Below are positions 33,988 to 43,108 of a DNA stretch of 64,000 bases, piece by piece. This DNA is from Blautia caecimuris (lineage in GTDB: Bacteria > Bacillota > Clostridia > Lachnospirales > Lachnospiraceae). Made by a program: the position numbers and the translations under genes. The stretch spans positions 36,300 through 100,299 of the forward strand of contig NZ_JANJZT010000012.1 in assembly GCF_024622975.1 (NCBI RefSeq), written 5' to 3'. Numbering within the stretch: the stretch's first letter is position 1; each line of letters starts with the position of its first letter. A model generated the notes under the pieces. That model was not told the origin of the DNA, made no database searches, and saw only the letters and a list, made by a program, of their open reading frames with translations.

Positions 33988-35754
33988 TTACTGTGTCATA
34001 TATTTATACAGAACCGGAAAGGGAACAGGGCCGATTTCCAGTACTTTCTGATGAAACAGCCTGAGATCAAAAGCCTCTCCAAGCTCTTCTTTCTGCATTT
34101 CTTTCAGATCAAGAAAATTCAGATATCCCCAGTAATATTTCAGGTAGTTGGCAGGGGTTTCCACGATATACTGATAGATTTCCTGGATAACATCTGTTTT
34201 CTGGATGCCAAAAACACGTAAAAACCGGGCTGTCTGGGACTGATTCCATCCATGCTCATGGATGCCGATATCCAGAAGTGAATAGATGCACAGATTAATG
34301 CTTCTGTTCAGCCAGTACAGAGATGAAAGGTTTTTTGCATCACTGTCCTTTATAAAATTATCCGCATAGGAGGGAAGGCAGGATTCCACATAGGTTGCCC
34401 ATCCTTCTACGTAACCGCCGCAGGAGATCAGATAACGGATATCTTCCGGCTGACAGGAGGCAAAAGAGGTAGTCTGATAAAGATGTCCCGGAAAGCCTTC
34501 GTGAGCAAGAGTGGAAACAAGTTCCGGACCGGAGTGGCGGCCTGAACGGTTAATATAAATCACGTTGGGGGTTCCGGTATCTAATGGCGGCGTCAGATAA
34601 AAGGCAGGACTCAGGTAATCCTCCATAGATTCATGTACATAGAGAACCTCATAAGGAGCAGACGGTGGTTCCGGGAAATCCGCCGTGATACACTGGCTGA
34701 GCTTTTGAAGAATCTGCTCCGGATCAGTGGAAAAAATTTCCGGATTTTGCTGAAGTTTCTCAATAAGAGCAGAATTTTTGCGAAGCAAAAGCTGCATTGA
34801 TTTAAAATCTGCGGAAAGCTGTGACAAAAGTCTTTTTTCTATGTCGGCAACGGAGGCATAGGAGCCAACCTGACTTTTCAGCAGATATTCATAATATTCT
34901 TTTCCGCCTGAAAAATGGGCAAGCCCCCGGCTTGACACTCCTGTTCCTCGAAGTGATTCCAGTCCCTGGATAAGACGCTGATAGGCAGGAATGACCTGGG
35001 ATTTCAGGATTTTTTCATGAGCATCCAGAAGTTTTTTCTGATCTTCCGGGGAAAACTTTCCGTAATCTTCCAGCTTCCGGGCAAAAACCTCCAGCATGTA
35101 ATTGGAATCAGGATCTTTTATAAATGCTTTGCACTGCATGAGAATCCTGTCCAGAGTGGCATCGCTCATAAAAAATCCGGCCTGTGATTTCTGCTTCTCA
35201 AATTCCAGGATACTTTGAAAATATGGCTTGACAGAAGAAAGAAGATTCAGATAATCTGCAATATCCTGATCTTCATAAAATGCATATTCTGCAAGCAGAA
35301 CAGGAAGCTGTGCCTGTGTTCCGAGACTGGGGGAAAGCATTTCTTCCAGAAGCTCATTTCCTTTGAGCGAAAGCCGGGTATGAAAATACAAAAGAAGCAT
35401 ATCAAGAGTAATCTGATTTTCACGGGAAAGCCTGGATGCAGAAAAAGATTTTAACTTGTTCAGATGATTTTCACAGGCTTTGTATGTATCGGACATATCA
35501 GCGCTGACAGTGCCGAGAACAGGCGCAGGGCGGGTAATCCCTTCTTTTTCCGGATGGGCGAGAGAGTAATGGAGAGTCAGCATGTTTTCGGAAACCTCTT
35601 TTTTAAAGATTTCCCTGCAGAAGGTTTCAAATTTTCCATTTTCAGACCAGACATGGCTGGAAAAATATCCGATCCCCATACCGGAGAGAAGAACAAGGAA
35701 CAATGAGGCAGTGATTAAAAAGGTTTTTTTGTATCTGCGCAGAAATGCGGGCAT
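33988..35754 (-). CDS. DUF885-family putative zinc peptidase, membrane-anchored
   Basis: A 588-residue protein with a short cytoplasmic start, one N-terminal hydrophobic helix (about 10-32) and a large extracytoplasmic domain. The zinc motif of DUF885 proteins, HEGFPGH (in LAHEGFPGHLYQ), is near residue 418, followed by the glutamate-containing SCGGYVEGWATYVE. The helical region before it is rich in charged residues. DUF885 proteins are predicted metallocarboxypeptidase-like enzymes of uncertain substrate. AGGAG sits seven bases before the start. It stands alone, divergent from the thioredoxin reductase gene. Confidence 0.85.
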   Translation of the reverse strand: MPAFLRRYKKTFLITASLFLVLLSGMGIGYFSSHVWSENGKFETFCREIFKKEVSENMLTLHYSLAHPEKEGITRPAPVLGTVSADMSDTYKACENHLNKLKSFSASRLSRENQITLDMLLLYFHTRLSLKGNELLEEMLSPSLGTQAQLPVLLAEYAFYEDQDIADYLNLLSSVKPYFQSILEFEKQKSQAGFFMSDATLDRILMQCKAFIKDPDSNYMLEVFARKLEDYGKFSPEDQKKLLDAHEKILKSQVIPAYQRLIQGLESLRGTGVSSRGLAHFSGGKEYYEYLLKSQVGSYASVADIEKRLLSQLSADFKSMQLLLRKNSALIEKLQQNPEIFSTDPEQILQKLSQCITADFPEPPSAPYEVLYVHESMEDYLSPAFYLTPPLDTGTPNVIYINRSGRHSGPELVSTLAHEGFPGHLYQTTSFASCQPEDIRYLISCGGYVEGWATYVESCLPSYADNFIKDSDAKNLSSLYWLNRSINLCIYSLLDIGIHEHGWNQSQTARFLRVFGIQKTDVIQEIYQYIVETPANYLKYYWGYLNFLDLKEMQKEELGEAFDLRLFHQKVLEIGPVPFPVLYKYMTQ

Positions 35755-35790
35755 AGAAATACTCCTGGCAAGCGTGTTTTTACTATTTTA

Positions 35791-35819
35791 TTGGAAAAAA
35801 TACAAATGTATGCTACACT
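35791..35819 (+). promoter_or_regulatory. Thioredoxin reductase promoter
   Basis: TTGGAA, a 17-bp spacer and TACACT form a sigma-A-like promoter about 60 bp before the gene. Confidence 0.6.
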
Positions 35820-35878
35820 GAAAAAAGGTTAAGACAGATAAAAAATCAGCAGAAAACTGAGAAACGGAGGAATCTATC

Positions 35879-36790
35879 ATGTCGGAAATATATGATTTAG
35901 CGATACTGGGAGCGGGTCCGGCTGGGATCAGCGCAGCTATTTATGCTGCAAGGGCTCAGCTTAATACCTTGTGGGTGGAAAAAAAGTTCGCTCAGGGCGG
36001 TCAGATCGTAGATACTTATGAAGTGGATAATTATCCGGGAATGCCCGGGATCAACGGACTGGATCTGGGTGAAGCAATGGCTTCTCATGCGGAAAAACTG
36101 GGACTGACTCCGGTAAGAGAGAATGTCATATCCATAGAGCTGGAGGAAGGAATTAAGATCATCCGCACCCGTAAAAATGAATACAGGGCAAAAACTCTGA
36201 TTCTTGCAATGGGAGCCGCTCACAGAACTCTGGATATTCCGGGGGAACAGGAGCTTGGGGGAATGGGAGTATCCTACTGCGCCACCTGCGACGGAGCTTT
36301 TTTCCGGAATCAGACAGTTGCTGTGATCGGAGGAGGAAATGTAGCGGTGGAAGATGCGATTCTTCTTTCCCGAACCTGTAAAAAGGTTTATGTGATCCAC
36401 AGAAGAGATGAACTCCGGGCGGATAAAATACTTCAGGAAAAGCTGTTTGCCTGCGAAAATGTGGAAATCATATGGGATACCGTGCCTCTTGCCATTGAGG
36501 GAGAAAACAAGGTGACTGCACTGAAGATCCAAAATAAAAAGACAGGGGAAGAGCAGCAGATTTCTCTGGAGGGAGTCTTTGTTGCTGTTGGAATCGTTCC
36601 GAATACAGAGCTGGTTCAGGGACTGGTGAAAGTGGATGAAGGAGGATATATTTCTGCAGGAGAAGACTGTGCTGCAAGTGTTCCGGGGATTTTTGCAGCA
36701 GGAGATATCCGCACCAAGCAGCTGCGTCAGGTAGTGACTGCAGTGGCAGACGGAGCAAATGCTGTGATCTCTGCAGAACGCTTTTTATAA
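35879..36790 (+). CDS. trxB: Thioredoxin reductase-like flavoprotein
   Basis: A 303-residue FAD/NAD(P)-dependent oxidoreductase. FAD-binding ILGAGPAGISAAIYAARA is at residues 9-26, the redox-active CATC in SYCATCDGAFF at about 135, the NAD(P)-binding IGGGNVAVEDAILL at about 155, and the second FAD motif GIFAAGDIRTKQLRQVVTAV near the end. The nucleotide loop has VIHRRDELRA, a basic stretch typical of NADPH users. Length and motifs match TrxB; a close ferredoxin-type relative is possible. AACGGAGG precedes the ATG. Confidence 0.92.
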   Translation: MSEIYDLAILGAGPAGISAAIYAARAQLNTLWVEKKFAQGGQIVDTYEVDNYPGMPGINGLDLGEAMASHAEKLGLTPVRENVISIELEEGIKIIRTRKNEYRAKTLILAMGAAHRTLDIPGEQELGGMGVSYCATCDGAFFRNQTVAVIGGGNVAVEDAILLSRTCKKVYVIHRRDELRADKILQEKLFACENVEIIWDTVPLAIEGENKVTALKIQNKKTGEEQQISLEGVFVAVGIVPNTELVQGLVKVDEGGYISAGEDCAASVPGIFAAGDIRTKQLRQVVTAVADGANAVISAERFL

Positions 36791-36875
36791 TATCAGAAAC
36801 CAATATGAAAGATACAGGAAAGAGCGGCATGCTCTTTTTCAGACAGACTGAATATGTAAAATAAAGCGCTGAAAA

Positions 36876-36906
36876 ACGACCATACATGACGTGTGGTCGT
36901 TTTTTT
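36876..36906 (+). terminator. Terminator after trxB
   Basis: ACGACCA pairs with TGGTCGT around a loop containing CATGACG, followed by seven T residues and preceded by a run of A residues. Confidence 0.85.
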
Positions 36907-36976
36907 AAGGTCATCAGAGAGTGAGATATTTCAGAAGTTAAAAGTGAACTTGCATGTTTGGTTCGACAGTCTGTGT

Positions 36977-37621
36977 TCATCGGCTTCCAAGTACTTTTTT
37001 ACAAAAACGCTCAGAATAGGGCATAAAAATCTGAGCAACCGGTCCTACGATAAAGGCGCAGATAATAGTTCCAGGACCGAAGGTTCCTCCTAAAAGAAAG
37101 CCGGCTGCAACAAAAAAGCAGTCTGTTAAAATACGGACAAGACCAAAAGCTCTGTGGGTTTTGTCGCTGATCACAATGGCCACCAGGTCATTGGGGCCTG
37201 TTCCGGCCTCTGATTTAATGACAATGGTCATCCCCAAAGCAAGAATCATGCATCCTGCAACAAGGACAATAACACGTATTGCAAGGGGAAGAGAGCTGTT
37301 GATATAGTCTCCAAGGATTACAGTGAAAAGATCAATGATCGGTCCCCCAAGGAACATACAGATAATGGTTCCGATCCGTATGTAGCTTCTGTCAATCACA
37401 AGCAGTACCAGTATGATCAGAAAGCAGATCATCATATGAGTGCGTCCGTGAGTCCAGTGAAGTGCATCCGGCCATGGAATGCTTCGGAAAATTCCCTGTA
37501 CCAGAACATTAAAAGGGTCTGTGCCAAGGTTTGCCTGAATAAAAAAGGTAACCCCCAGATGGGCTACAGACAGACCAAAAATAAGCAGAATGATTTGTTT
37601 GACTTTTTGCGTAAATGTCAT
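36977..37621 (-). CDS. YczE/YyaS/YitT-family membrane protein
   Basis: A 214-residue integral membrane protein with about five hydrophobic spans. The N-terminal LSVAHLGVTFFIQANLGTDPFNVL and the internal MTIVIKSEAGTGPNDLVAIVISD repeat are the duplicated motif of the YczE/YitT family. The function of the family is not established; B. subtilis YczE affects lipopeptide production. AAAGGAAC precedes the ATG. No operon partner. Confidence 0.85.
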   Translation of the reverse strand: MTFTQKVKQIILLIFGLSVAHLGVTFFIQANLGTDPFNVLVQGIFRSIPWPDALHWTHGRTHMMICFLIILVLLVIDRSYIRIGTIICMFLGGPIIDLFTVILGDYINSSLPLAIRVIVLVAGCMILALGMTIVIKSEAGTGPNDLVAIVISDKTHRAFGLVRILTDCFFVAAGFLLGGTFGPGTIICAFIVGPVAQIFMPYSERFCKKVLGSR

Positions 37622-37876
37622 AGCAGATAGTTCCTTTGCAGTATTTTATAAATATTTTATCACAGGAGGCCCGATTGTAAAAGACGAATTTCCGAAAAGG
37701 GGAGAACAGAAGGAACAGGATTTATAATTGTTCACAGCACCCTGATCAAAAGGCAGTATGAACAGCAACGAAATTATTACAAAAAGTGCCGTGATTATAA
37801 CAGGTTTTACAGAACGGAAAAAGAAAGGGATATAATAAACATAAATAATAATTTCGTATAGCGGGAGGAAAGAAAA

Positions 37877-38590
37877 ATGAATAATAAAAAAATGATCGCA
37901 GTATTTATAGCATTGGGAATGACAATGATGTGCTTTTCGGGCTGTAGTCTGACAGAAGAATCCACATCAGCCCCTACAGCAGCGCCAAGTCCGCAGGCAA
38001 CGGCAACCGCTGCACCGAAGGCAACAGCAACGCCAACGCCAAAGGCAACCGCTACACCGAAACCTTCTAGCACAGGCTCTCAGAGCAGCGCCGGTTCACA
38101 GTCCGGAAGCAGCAGTTCCTCACAGACAGGAAATAATTCGGGTAATTCTTCATCAGGAAACGAAGCAGAGGAAGAATATGAAATTCAATACATCAGTGGA
38201 AATGTAATGACTAATGATGACACATCAATGACTATAGAGACAGGCTCTGATGGCAATTTTTATGAAATGACTTTTGATATCAGTGATGCAGAAGTGAATA
38301 TTGAGGAAAATGAGGTAGTCGGAGCCAGCAGTCTTCGAACAAGTCTGAATGTGGATGTGGATTATTATGTGAAAGATGGCATGAATATTGCAACCTATAT
38401 ACATAGTGATGGAATTGAATATTTTTCTCCAAGTTTTTTGTATAAGTATGAACAGGAACAGCAAATGCAGGAAAACTCTCAGGACTATGATGATTCCTCT
38501 GATTATGAAGAGCCTCAGGATAGTGGAGATACAGAGGATTACGGAGAGGATTATGTAGATGAAGATGCAAATTCAGAGGCAGATTACTAG
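37877..38590 (+). CDS. Lipoprotein with proline/threonine linker and acidic tail
   Basis: A 237-residue secreted protein. The signal peptide ends in the lipobox MCFSGC, giving a lipidated cysteine at about residue 23. An unstructured linker of repeated ATPxPxATA units and a Ser/Gly/Gln stretch (about 30-95) leads to a small globular part (about 100-195, YISGNVMTNDDTSMTIETGSD) and an acidic Asp/Glu/Tyr tail. I do not recognise the globular domain. It is convergent with the endolysin gene and has no sign of co-regulation with it. GGGAGG precedes the ATG. Confidence 0.8.
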   Translation: MNNKKMIAVFIALGMTMMCFSGCSLTEESTSAPTAAPSPQATATAAPKATATPTPKATATPKPSSTGSQSSAGSQSGSSSSSQTGNNSGNSSSGNEAEEEYEIQYISGNVMTNDDTSMTIETGSDGNFYEMTFDISDAEVNIEENEVVGASSLRTSLNVDVDYYVKDGMNIATYIHSDGIEYFSPSFLYKYEQEQQMQENSQDYDDSSDYEEPQDSGDTEDYGEDYVDEDANSEADY

Positions 38591-38652
38591 GAGACAGAGG
38601 TAAAAGAGAAGAGGGAGCTGTATTATACAGCCCCCTTTTCCTGAAATACAAG

Positions 38653-40440
38653 TTAGACATCGGCAAGTCTGGCAAAAGTATCTCGCCCTGCCATTCCATC
38701 TGCAGCTAATCCCTGAGAAGACTGGAACTTAATTACACCCTGTTTTGTGGATGGACCGAAGTCGTTATCAATACCACTGTTCAGCGTAATATTGTGGGCA
38801 TAAAGACCAATCTGAAGAACTCCAACATAAAGATTATTAGCGCCTTCAGAGAGGACATGGGCAGCACAGGCATTGGAAGTATTTGTTCCCCAGATGCCAT
38901 CGGTTGCAAGCCCGGCACCATATACGGAGTTCAGGGCGGACTGGATTGCTTTAATATAAGCTTTTTTGCAGGCTGGTCCCCAGATACCGTCTACGGCAAG
39001 TCCGGCACTAAATTTGCTGTTTAAAGCCTTCTGAGCAGTTGTAACAGGAGAAGATCCTGTAGAGCCGGAATCTTTGCCAACATAGTCCTGATGCATATAT
39101 CCGATACCAATTCCGGAAACTCTTACATGAACCCATACACCGGAACTTGTGCCGTCAAGTTCCAGCTTAGTACCTTTGGATACCATACCCATTACAGTAC
39201 CACCCGGAGTCTTACGCACATAGACATCGTCACCAGTACATACAGCGGTTCCCGTGGTTACCCATGTAGATGGAGGAACAGGATCCTCACCGGAGCCATT
39301 GATAGAAGTTACAATACTGTAGTCCGGTCTGGCGAATAAGGTACCACTGTTGACAGAACGATTTTTCTGGAAAACACCTCCGCCATTGGGATCAATTCCG
39401 CTTCCACCGCTTGTGTTTCCTTCAATGGTAGTGAACTGGCTGCCATTGACGGAAATAACTAAACCAGTGTGGTAGTAACCCTGGCTGCTAGAGTAGAACA
39501 TAACAATATCACCGACTTTAGGAGTGGAATAATGTGTAAAGCGGGTTGACAGGTCATAAACGGAAATATACGGCCAGTGTTTTAAAAGTTCAATTGCTTT
39601 AGATTTACCGAAAGCTTTCATAAACACCCAACTGATAAAGCCGGCACACCAGTAAGAACCCTGATATTCTGGAGCAACATCTCTCCAATATTTGGTATAA
39701 TTTCCATTACCGGCATTTGCTGTTTTATCGTCAAGATCTTTGTTGCTTGCTTTTTCGAGATACCCAATTTCAGCTTTTGCGATTTTAATAGCTGCCTGAA
39801 TGGCTTCTGCAGCAGTTACCTTATAATTGGTAATGTGTGTTTTAAGAGCATTGTATACCATTTTCTGGCGGCTTTTATAAGCGCCAACCTGATTTCCGGT
39901 GTCCGTCTGGCAGGCAGCATAAAGGTGATCCAAAGTATAGGGCTTTGCAGTTTTTGCTAAAATTCTTTTTACAGCGGAAGCCCCGCCCTGATGTCTGAAA
40001 TTGGCGCACATCATTTTGGCATCTATATATGTAACACCAAGAGCAGCAGCTTCTTTTACATAAGCTTCCATCTGAGTGTCTACAAGTTTGTCCTGACAAC
40101 GATGACCTACAGCAGAGTCAATAATTTTAACAATAGCTTTGGCCTTTGCAGAAGTTTTGGAAATTCGGTAATTGGACCAGTCTGTTTTGGTAAGGTCTGA
40201 AGCTACACCGGCATTATCGTATTTCTTAAAAGTTGCAGCATCTGCAGATTTGATATTCAGAAGAAGAGTACGGGCTTCATTTCCGTACCACTGTCCGGCT
40301 CCAATAGTGATTGCATGTTCAGAGGAACTGTTTGTATAGGCTTCTGTGAAATCCGCATAGTCTTTCTGTCCGTAAACCTGTCCTCCTGTTTCTACTGCAT
40401 AGATAATGTTACGCATTACAAGTTTTTCGTGTTCTGTCAT
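38653..40440 (-). CDS. Modular endolysin (lysozyme-like, CHAP, SH3 and peptidoglycan-binding domains)
   Basis: A 595-residue wall hydrolase without a signal peptide, as expected for an enzyme released through a holin. Residues 1-210 form a lysozyme-like domain (IIYAVETGGQVYG with a candidate catalytic glutamate, then ITIGAGQWYG). Residues about 215-395 form a CHAP/NlpC-type amidase or peptidase (SYWCAGFISWVF cysteine, YYHTGLVISV histidine). An SH3-like domain (about 400-460, VYVRKTPGGT and YMHQDYVG) and peptidoglycan-binding repeats (DGIWGPACKKAY, DGIWGTNTSNA, NDFGPSTKQ) follow. It lies 98 bp after agrB. Upstream is GTTTCA-17-CTTCTT, matching the element before the sigma-holin pair. I see no phage structural genes. 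Confidence 0.85.
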   Translation of the reverse strand: MTEHEKLVMRNIIYAVETGGQVYGQKDYADFTEAYTNSSSEHAITIGAGQWYGNEARTLLLNIKSADAATFKKYDNAGVASDLTKTDWSNYRISKTSAKAKAIVKIIDSAVGHRCQDKLVDTQMEAYVKEAAALGVTYIDAKMMCANFRHQGGASAVKRILAKTAKPYTLDHLYAACQTDTGNQVGAYKSRQKMVYNALKTHITNYKVTAAEAIQAAIKIAKAEIGYLEKASNKDLDDKTANAGNGNYTKYWRDVAPEYQGSYWCAGFISWVFMKAFGKSKAIELLKHWPYISVYDLSTRFTHYSTPKVGDIVMFYSSSQGYYHTGLVISVNGSQFTTIEGNTSGGSGIDPNGGGVFQKNRSVNSGTLFARPDYSIVTSINGSGEDPVPPSTWVTTGTAVCTGDDVYVRKTPGGTVMGMVSKGTKLELDGTSSGVWVHVRVSGIGIGYMHQDYVGKDSGSTGSSPVTTAQKALNSKFSAGLAVDGIWGPACKKAYIKAIQSALNSVYGAGLATDGIWGTNTSNACAAHVLSEGANNLYVGVLQIGLYAHNITLNSGIDNDFGPSTKQGVIKFQSSQGLAADGMAGRDTFARLADV

Positions 40441-40488
40441 TGTTTTTTCATCCTTTCGTGATTTTTAGAATTTGCAAATTCACTTTAT

Positions 40489-40517
40489 AAGAAGAAAAAA
40501 ATATGACAGGTTGAAAC
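40489..40517 (-). promoter_or_regulatory. Candidate special-sigma promoter of the endolysin gene
   Basis: On the minus strand GTTTCA (40512-40517), 17 bp and CTTCTT (40489-40494), with six T residues directly before the CTTCTT, have the same form as the element upstream of the sigma-factor gene. Just upstream, AGAAACTAATTTAGAAA (within 40521-40541) resembles sites near 43052 and 45241. Confidence 0.55.
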
Positions 40518-40538
40518 AAAAATTTCTAAATTAGTTTC

Positions 40539-41120
40539 TTAATCATCTGTTTTTTCTTTTGTAATTATTTTTCTGTAATAAAAAATGCGTATTTTTCCTG
40601 CTACCATGATACTGGATGTAAACAGAAGAGTTATCATAAAAAGGTGAAGCAGATGTTTTTGTTTTATAAATGCCAGAAAAATTATGAATACTTCCATTAT
40701 CCATATGATATGGAGTAGTTTATATTTGCGGATGCGTAATTCTTCTGTAGTGAAATCTTCTGCAATGCTGGGAACCGGAGCTATTAAAAAGATAAACAGC
40801 AGTGAAAGAGAACTGATTAATGTGCAGGGAAGTATTTCCAGGCGGATATACTGTAACAGTTCCAGAATTCCCAGCAGAGAAAGGATGGAGGTGATAAAAC
40901 AGGGAAGAAAATCTCTGAAATGAAAGCCGCCTCCATATTTTCTCATTAGCAGAAAAATTATATAGAAGATCAGATAATCTGTAAGCTGGTTCCGGAAAGC
41001 AGTCCAGAAGATACAGAAAAGCTGTACACTTGCAGTTTCCAGAACCGTGACAAGCCCGTAGTGATAATAGGGCAAGTCATTTTCTGAAACATCCATTTTG
41101 CGTAGGAGAGTATCAATCAT
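40539..41120 (-). CDS. agrB: AgrB-like peptide-processing membrane protease
   Basis: A 193-residue membrane endopeptidase with about five or six spans that cuts the C-terminal tail of AgrD and closes the thiolactone ring. The catalytic pair is His67 and Cys74 in RKYGGGFHFRDFLPC, with the same seven-residue spacing as S. aureus His77 and Cys84. The frame extends to a GTG at 41225, but I chose the ATG at 41120, which overlaps the stop of the agrD frame and gives the usual family length. The strong internal ribosome context and coupling support this. It precedes the endolysin on the same strand. Confidence 0.9.
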   Translation of the reverse strand: MIDTLLRKMDVSENDLPYYHYGLVTVLETASVQLFCIFWTAFRNQLTDYLIFYIIFLLMRKYGGGFHFRDFLPCFITSILSLLGILELLQYIRLEILPCTLISSLSLLFIFLIAPVPSIAEDFTTEELRIRKYKLLHIIWIMEVFIIFLAFIKQKHLLHLFMITLLFTSSIMVAGKIRIFYYRKIITKEKTDD

Positions 41121-41274
41121 GGCGTTTACGTTTATTGGAAATCCACTGCTCCAGATCGTCTGGCGGAACGTTGTCGTGAAAAATAGTAAGACATATGGAT
41201 GCTCTGCAAATAACAGAGAAGGCACAGGCTGAAAGTAAAATGTGAGATAAAAGAGGTTTAAATTTTTTTAACAT
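41113..41274 (-). CDS. agrD: AgrD-like autoinducing peptide precursor
   Basis: A 53-residue frame, below usual gene-finder limits, starting with ATG eight bases after AAGGAG. Residues 1-24 form an amphipathic leader (MLKKFKPLLSHILLSACAF), followed by a putative autoinducer core SICLTIF (about 26-32), with Cys28 and four following residues as in staphylococcal thiolactones. The recognition tail HDNVPPDDLEQW aligns with the DEVEVPKEL tail of S. aureus AgrD in both spacing and acidity. Its stop overlaps the agrB start. Processing would give a five-membered Cys-Leu-Thr-Ile-Phe ring with a short N-terminal tail. The exact ends are inference. Confidence 0.8.
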   Translation of the reverse strand: MLKKFKPLLSHILLSACAFSVICRASICLTIFHDNVPPDDLEQWISNKRKRHD

Positions 41275-41437
41275 AAGATATTCTCCTTGGTTTGTGATAA
41301 AGGGATTATAAGAAAAAAAGAAAAGCAGTAAAAACAGTATCGTATAAAATGCATATTTTATGACATATTAAACATATATATGCCAATAGCATATTATGCT
41401 GTTAAAATTAATAAGAAGAAAGAGGGAGGGTAAAATA

Positions 41438-42769
41438 TTGTTTAATCCAGTAAATATTATATGTTTCATATTATTAAGCTTATCTATGCAAATATATATG
41501 GATATATTTTTTGAAAAGAGGCATTGGCACTTAATCTTAGTTAATCCAGTAATAGCATGTATGACATATATAATATTAATTATATTTCCAAATGTTAACC
41601 CATGGGGAAATATAGCTATAGTAATAATCTTTTTTTCTATTTATGGGATGTTTATATATCAGGGAAGGAGAGATAAGATATTTTTCCATATTGTTCTGTG
41701 GGAATTAATGGGATGTTTATGCGAATATATAGTGTTGTTTATTCTTTCGTTGTCGTATGCCCAGGAAGTTATTTTTGAAAAAGAATATTACGATTTTGCA
41801 AGAACGGTATCTCATTGTCTGCTGGTTTTTCTTACATTATGCATCAGCAGGATTGTTTCTTATAAAAAAAGCCATGGAGTAAAAAGCCAGAGCAGTGTGA
41901 TTCTTTTACTTTTAGCTACAGCTACAGTGATTGTTGACTGGGGAGTATATCAGATATATATGTATCCTAAAAGCACATCTGCCGATTATTATGCAATATT
42001 AATAGCATCAATTATGATGGTTATGTCTATAGTTATTATTAAGATTTACGAAGGACTGGGGGAGAAAGCAGAGCTGGAAACCAGAAATACAATTTATCAG
42101 AGACAGGTAGAAGCTTATCGGGTGCAAAGTTCCGAGAGAGAGGAAACGCTAAAAGAATTTCGTAGTCTGAAACATGATATGAAGAATCATCTGATCTATA
42201 TGGATGAATTGATTCGCCAACAGAAGAATGAAGAGGCCTGCAGATATATAGATAAATTGCTGGCATCAAGAGGTCTGGTTTATCAGGGAGCAGTGAACAG
42301 TGGGAATATGCTTGTAGACGGGTTGGTCAATTATAAAATTCCATATATAAAATCCTTACATATTGATTTCCGATCAGAGGTAGTGATTCCTTCAAACCTG
42401 GAAATGCCGGAGGATAATTTATGTATTATTATCGGGAATCTGCTGGACAATGCGATTGAGGGTACCCGGCAATTACAGGAAAATGAAAGACATATATTTT
42501 TTAAATTTGTATTGAAAAAAGATAACTTTTTTCTCATGATACAGAATTCCTGTCAGGAAAATGCTGTTATCAGGAAAGGAAATTATTTCCTGAGCACTAA
42601 GAAGGAAAAAGGTCATGGAATGGGAATATTATCAGTAAAGCGTGCCGTAGAGGAATGTAAGGGAGATCTCTGTATTGATGTGCAGAAAGGGAGATTTCAG
42701 GTATCTGTTATTTTGCCAAAACAGAAAGTAACTATAAAAGGGGATGAAGCAAATGGAAAAAATAATTAA
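41438..42769 (+). CDS. AgrC-like sensor histidine kinase (GHKL type)
   Basis: A 443-residue membrane kinase. Residues 1-205 contain six hydrophobic spans, followed by a coiled-coil segment, the phosphorylated histidine at about residue 246 (LKHDMKNHL, the HPK10/AgrC box), and an ATPase domain with NLLDNAIEG and EKGHGMGILSVKRAVEE. I chose the TTG at 41438, seven bases after GGGAGG; an ATG at 41396 would add 14 residues but has no ribosome site. It diverges from agrD-agrB and should be the receptor for their peptide. The last bases overlap the next gene. Confidence 0.88.
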   Translation: MFNPVNIICFILLSLSMQIYMDIFFEKRHWHLILVNPVIACMTYIILIIFPNVNPWGNIAIVIIFFSIYGMFIYQGRRDKIFFHIVLWELMGCLCEYIVLFILSLSYAQEVIFEKEYYDFARTVSHCLLVFLTLCISRIVSYKKSHGVKSQSSVILLLLATATVIVDWGVYQIYMYPKSTSADYYAILIASIMMVMSIVIIKIYEGLGEKAELETRNTIYQRQVEAYRVQSSEREETLKEFRSLKHDMKNHLIYMDELIRQQKNEEACRYIDKLLASRGLVYQGAVNSGNMLVDGLVNYKIPYIKSLHIDFRSEVVIPSNLEMPEDNLCIIIGNLLDNAIEGTRQLQENERHIFFKFVLKKDNFFLMIQNSCQENAVIRKGNYFLSTKKEKGHGMGILSVKRAVEECKGDLCIDVQKGRFQVSVILPKQKVTIKGDEANGKNN

Positions 42770-43007
42770 AAAATATGCGGTATGTATTGGATACCGGATG
42801 CGGCAGGAGAGGAAAAATAAGAATATAACGCAGCAGGAACTGGCGCATAGATTGGGGATTTCTTACTCGTATTATAATAACATAGAAAAAGGCAACAGAA
42901 GCTGTCCGATTGAAGTTCTGATTGGAATATGCAGGGAGTTTGGAATTTCAGCAGACAGAATCCTGAGAGACTTTATTCCTGTGGATACAGAAAAGGAGAT
43001 CAGATAG
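42753..43007 (+). CDS. Small XRE-family regulator 1
   Basis: An 84-residue DNA-binding protein, little more than a Cro/C1-type helix-turn-helix (RMRQERKNKNITQQELAHRLGISYSYYNNIEKGNR, about residues 18-52). It overlaps the kinase gene by 17 bases, so it is translated with it. An in-frame ATG nine bases earlier directly abuts the GGGG ribosome site and is less likely to be the start. Its role is probably repression in the signalling locus; the target is not known. Confidence 0.85.
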   Translation: MEKIIKKYAVCIGYRMRQERKNKNITQQELAHRLGISYSYYNNIEKGNRSCPIEVLIGICREFGISADRILRDFIPVDTEKEIR

Positions 43008-43051
43008 TAAAAATATCAAAATGTTGTCTTATAGACGGCAAATAATTCTTA

Positions 43052-43070
43052 TAGAAACTTAAGTTTATAG
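43052..43070 (+). promoter_or_regulatory. Candidate operator upstream of XRE 2
   Basis: TAGAAACTTAAGTTTATAG contains the perfect palindrome AAACTTAAGTTT (43055-43066). A close relative, TAGAAACTTAAATTTAGAA, lies at 45241-45259 between the sigma-factor gene and the second LytTR gene. An XRE dimer is a plausible binder. Confidence 0.5.
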
Positions 43071-43108
43071 ATATTACTCCTTACAATGGTAGAAAAAGGA
43101 GACGTTGT

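Noticed and set aside
37958..38075. Repeated GCAACNGC-type tract in the lipoprotein gene as a simple sequence repeat for phase variation
   Set aside because: The units encode a Pro/Thr/Ala linker and are not pure tandem repeats; length changes would stay in frame.
41275..41437. LytTR direct repeats in the agrD/agrC control region
   Set aside because: I searched the A/T-rich stretch by eye and found no convincing pair of 9-base repeats at 12-13 base spacing.
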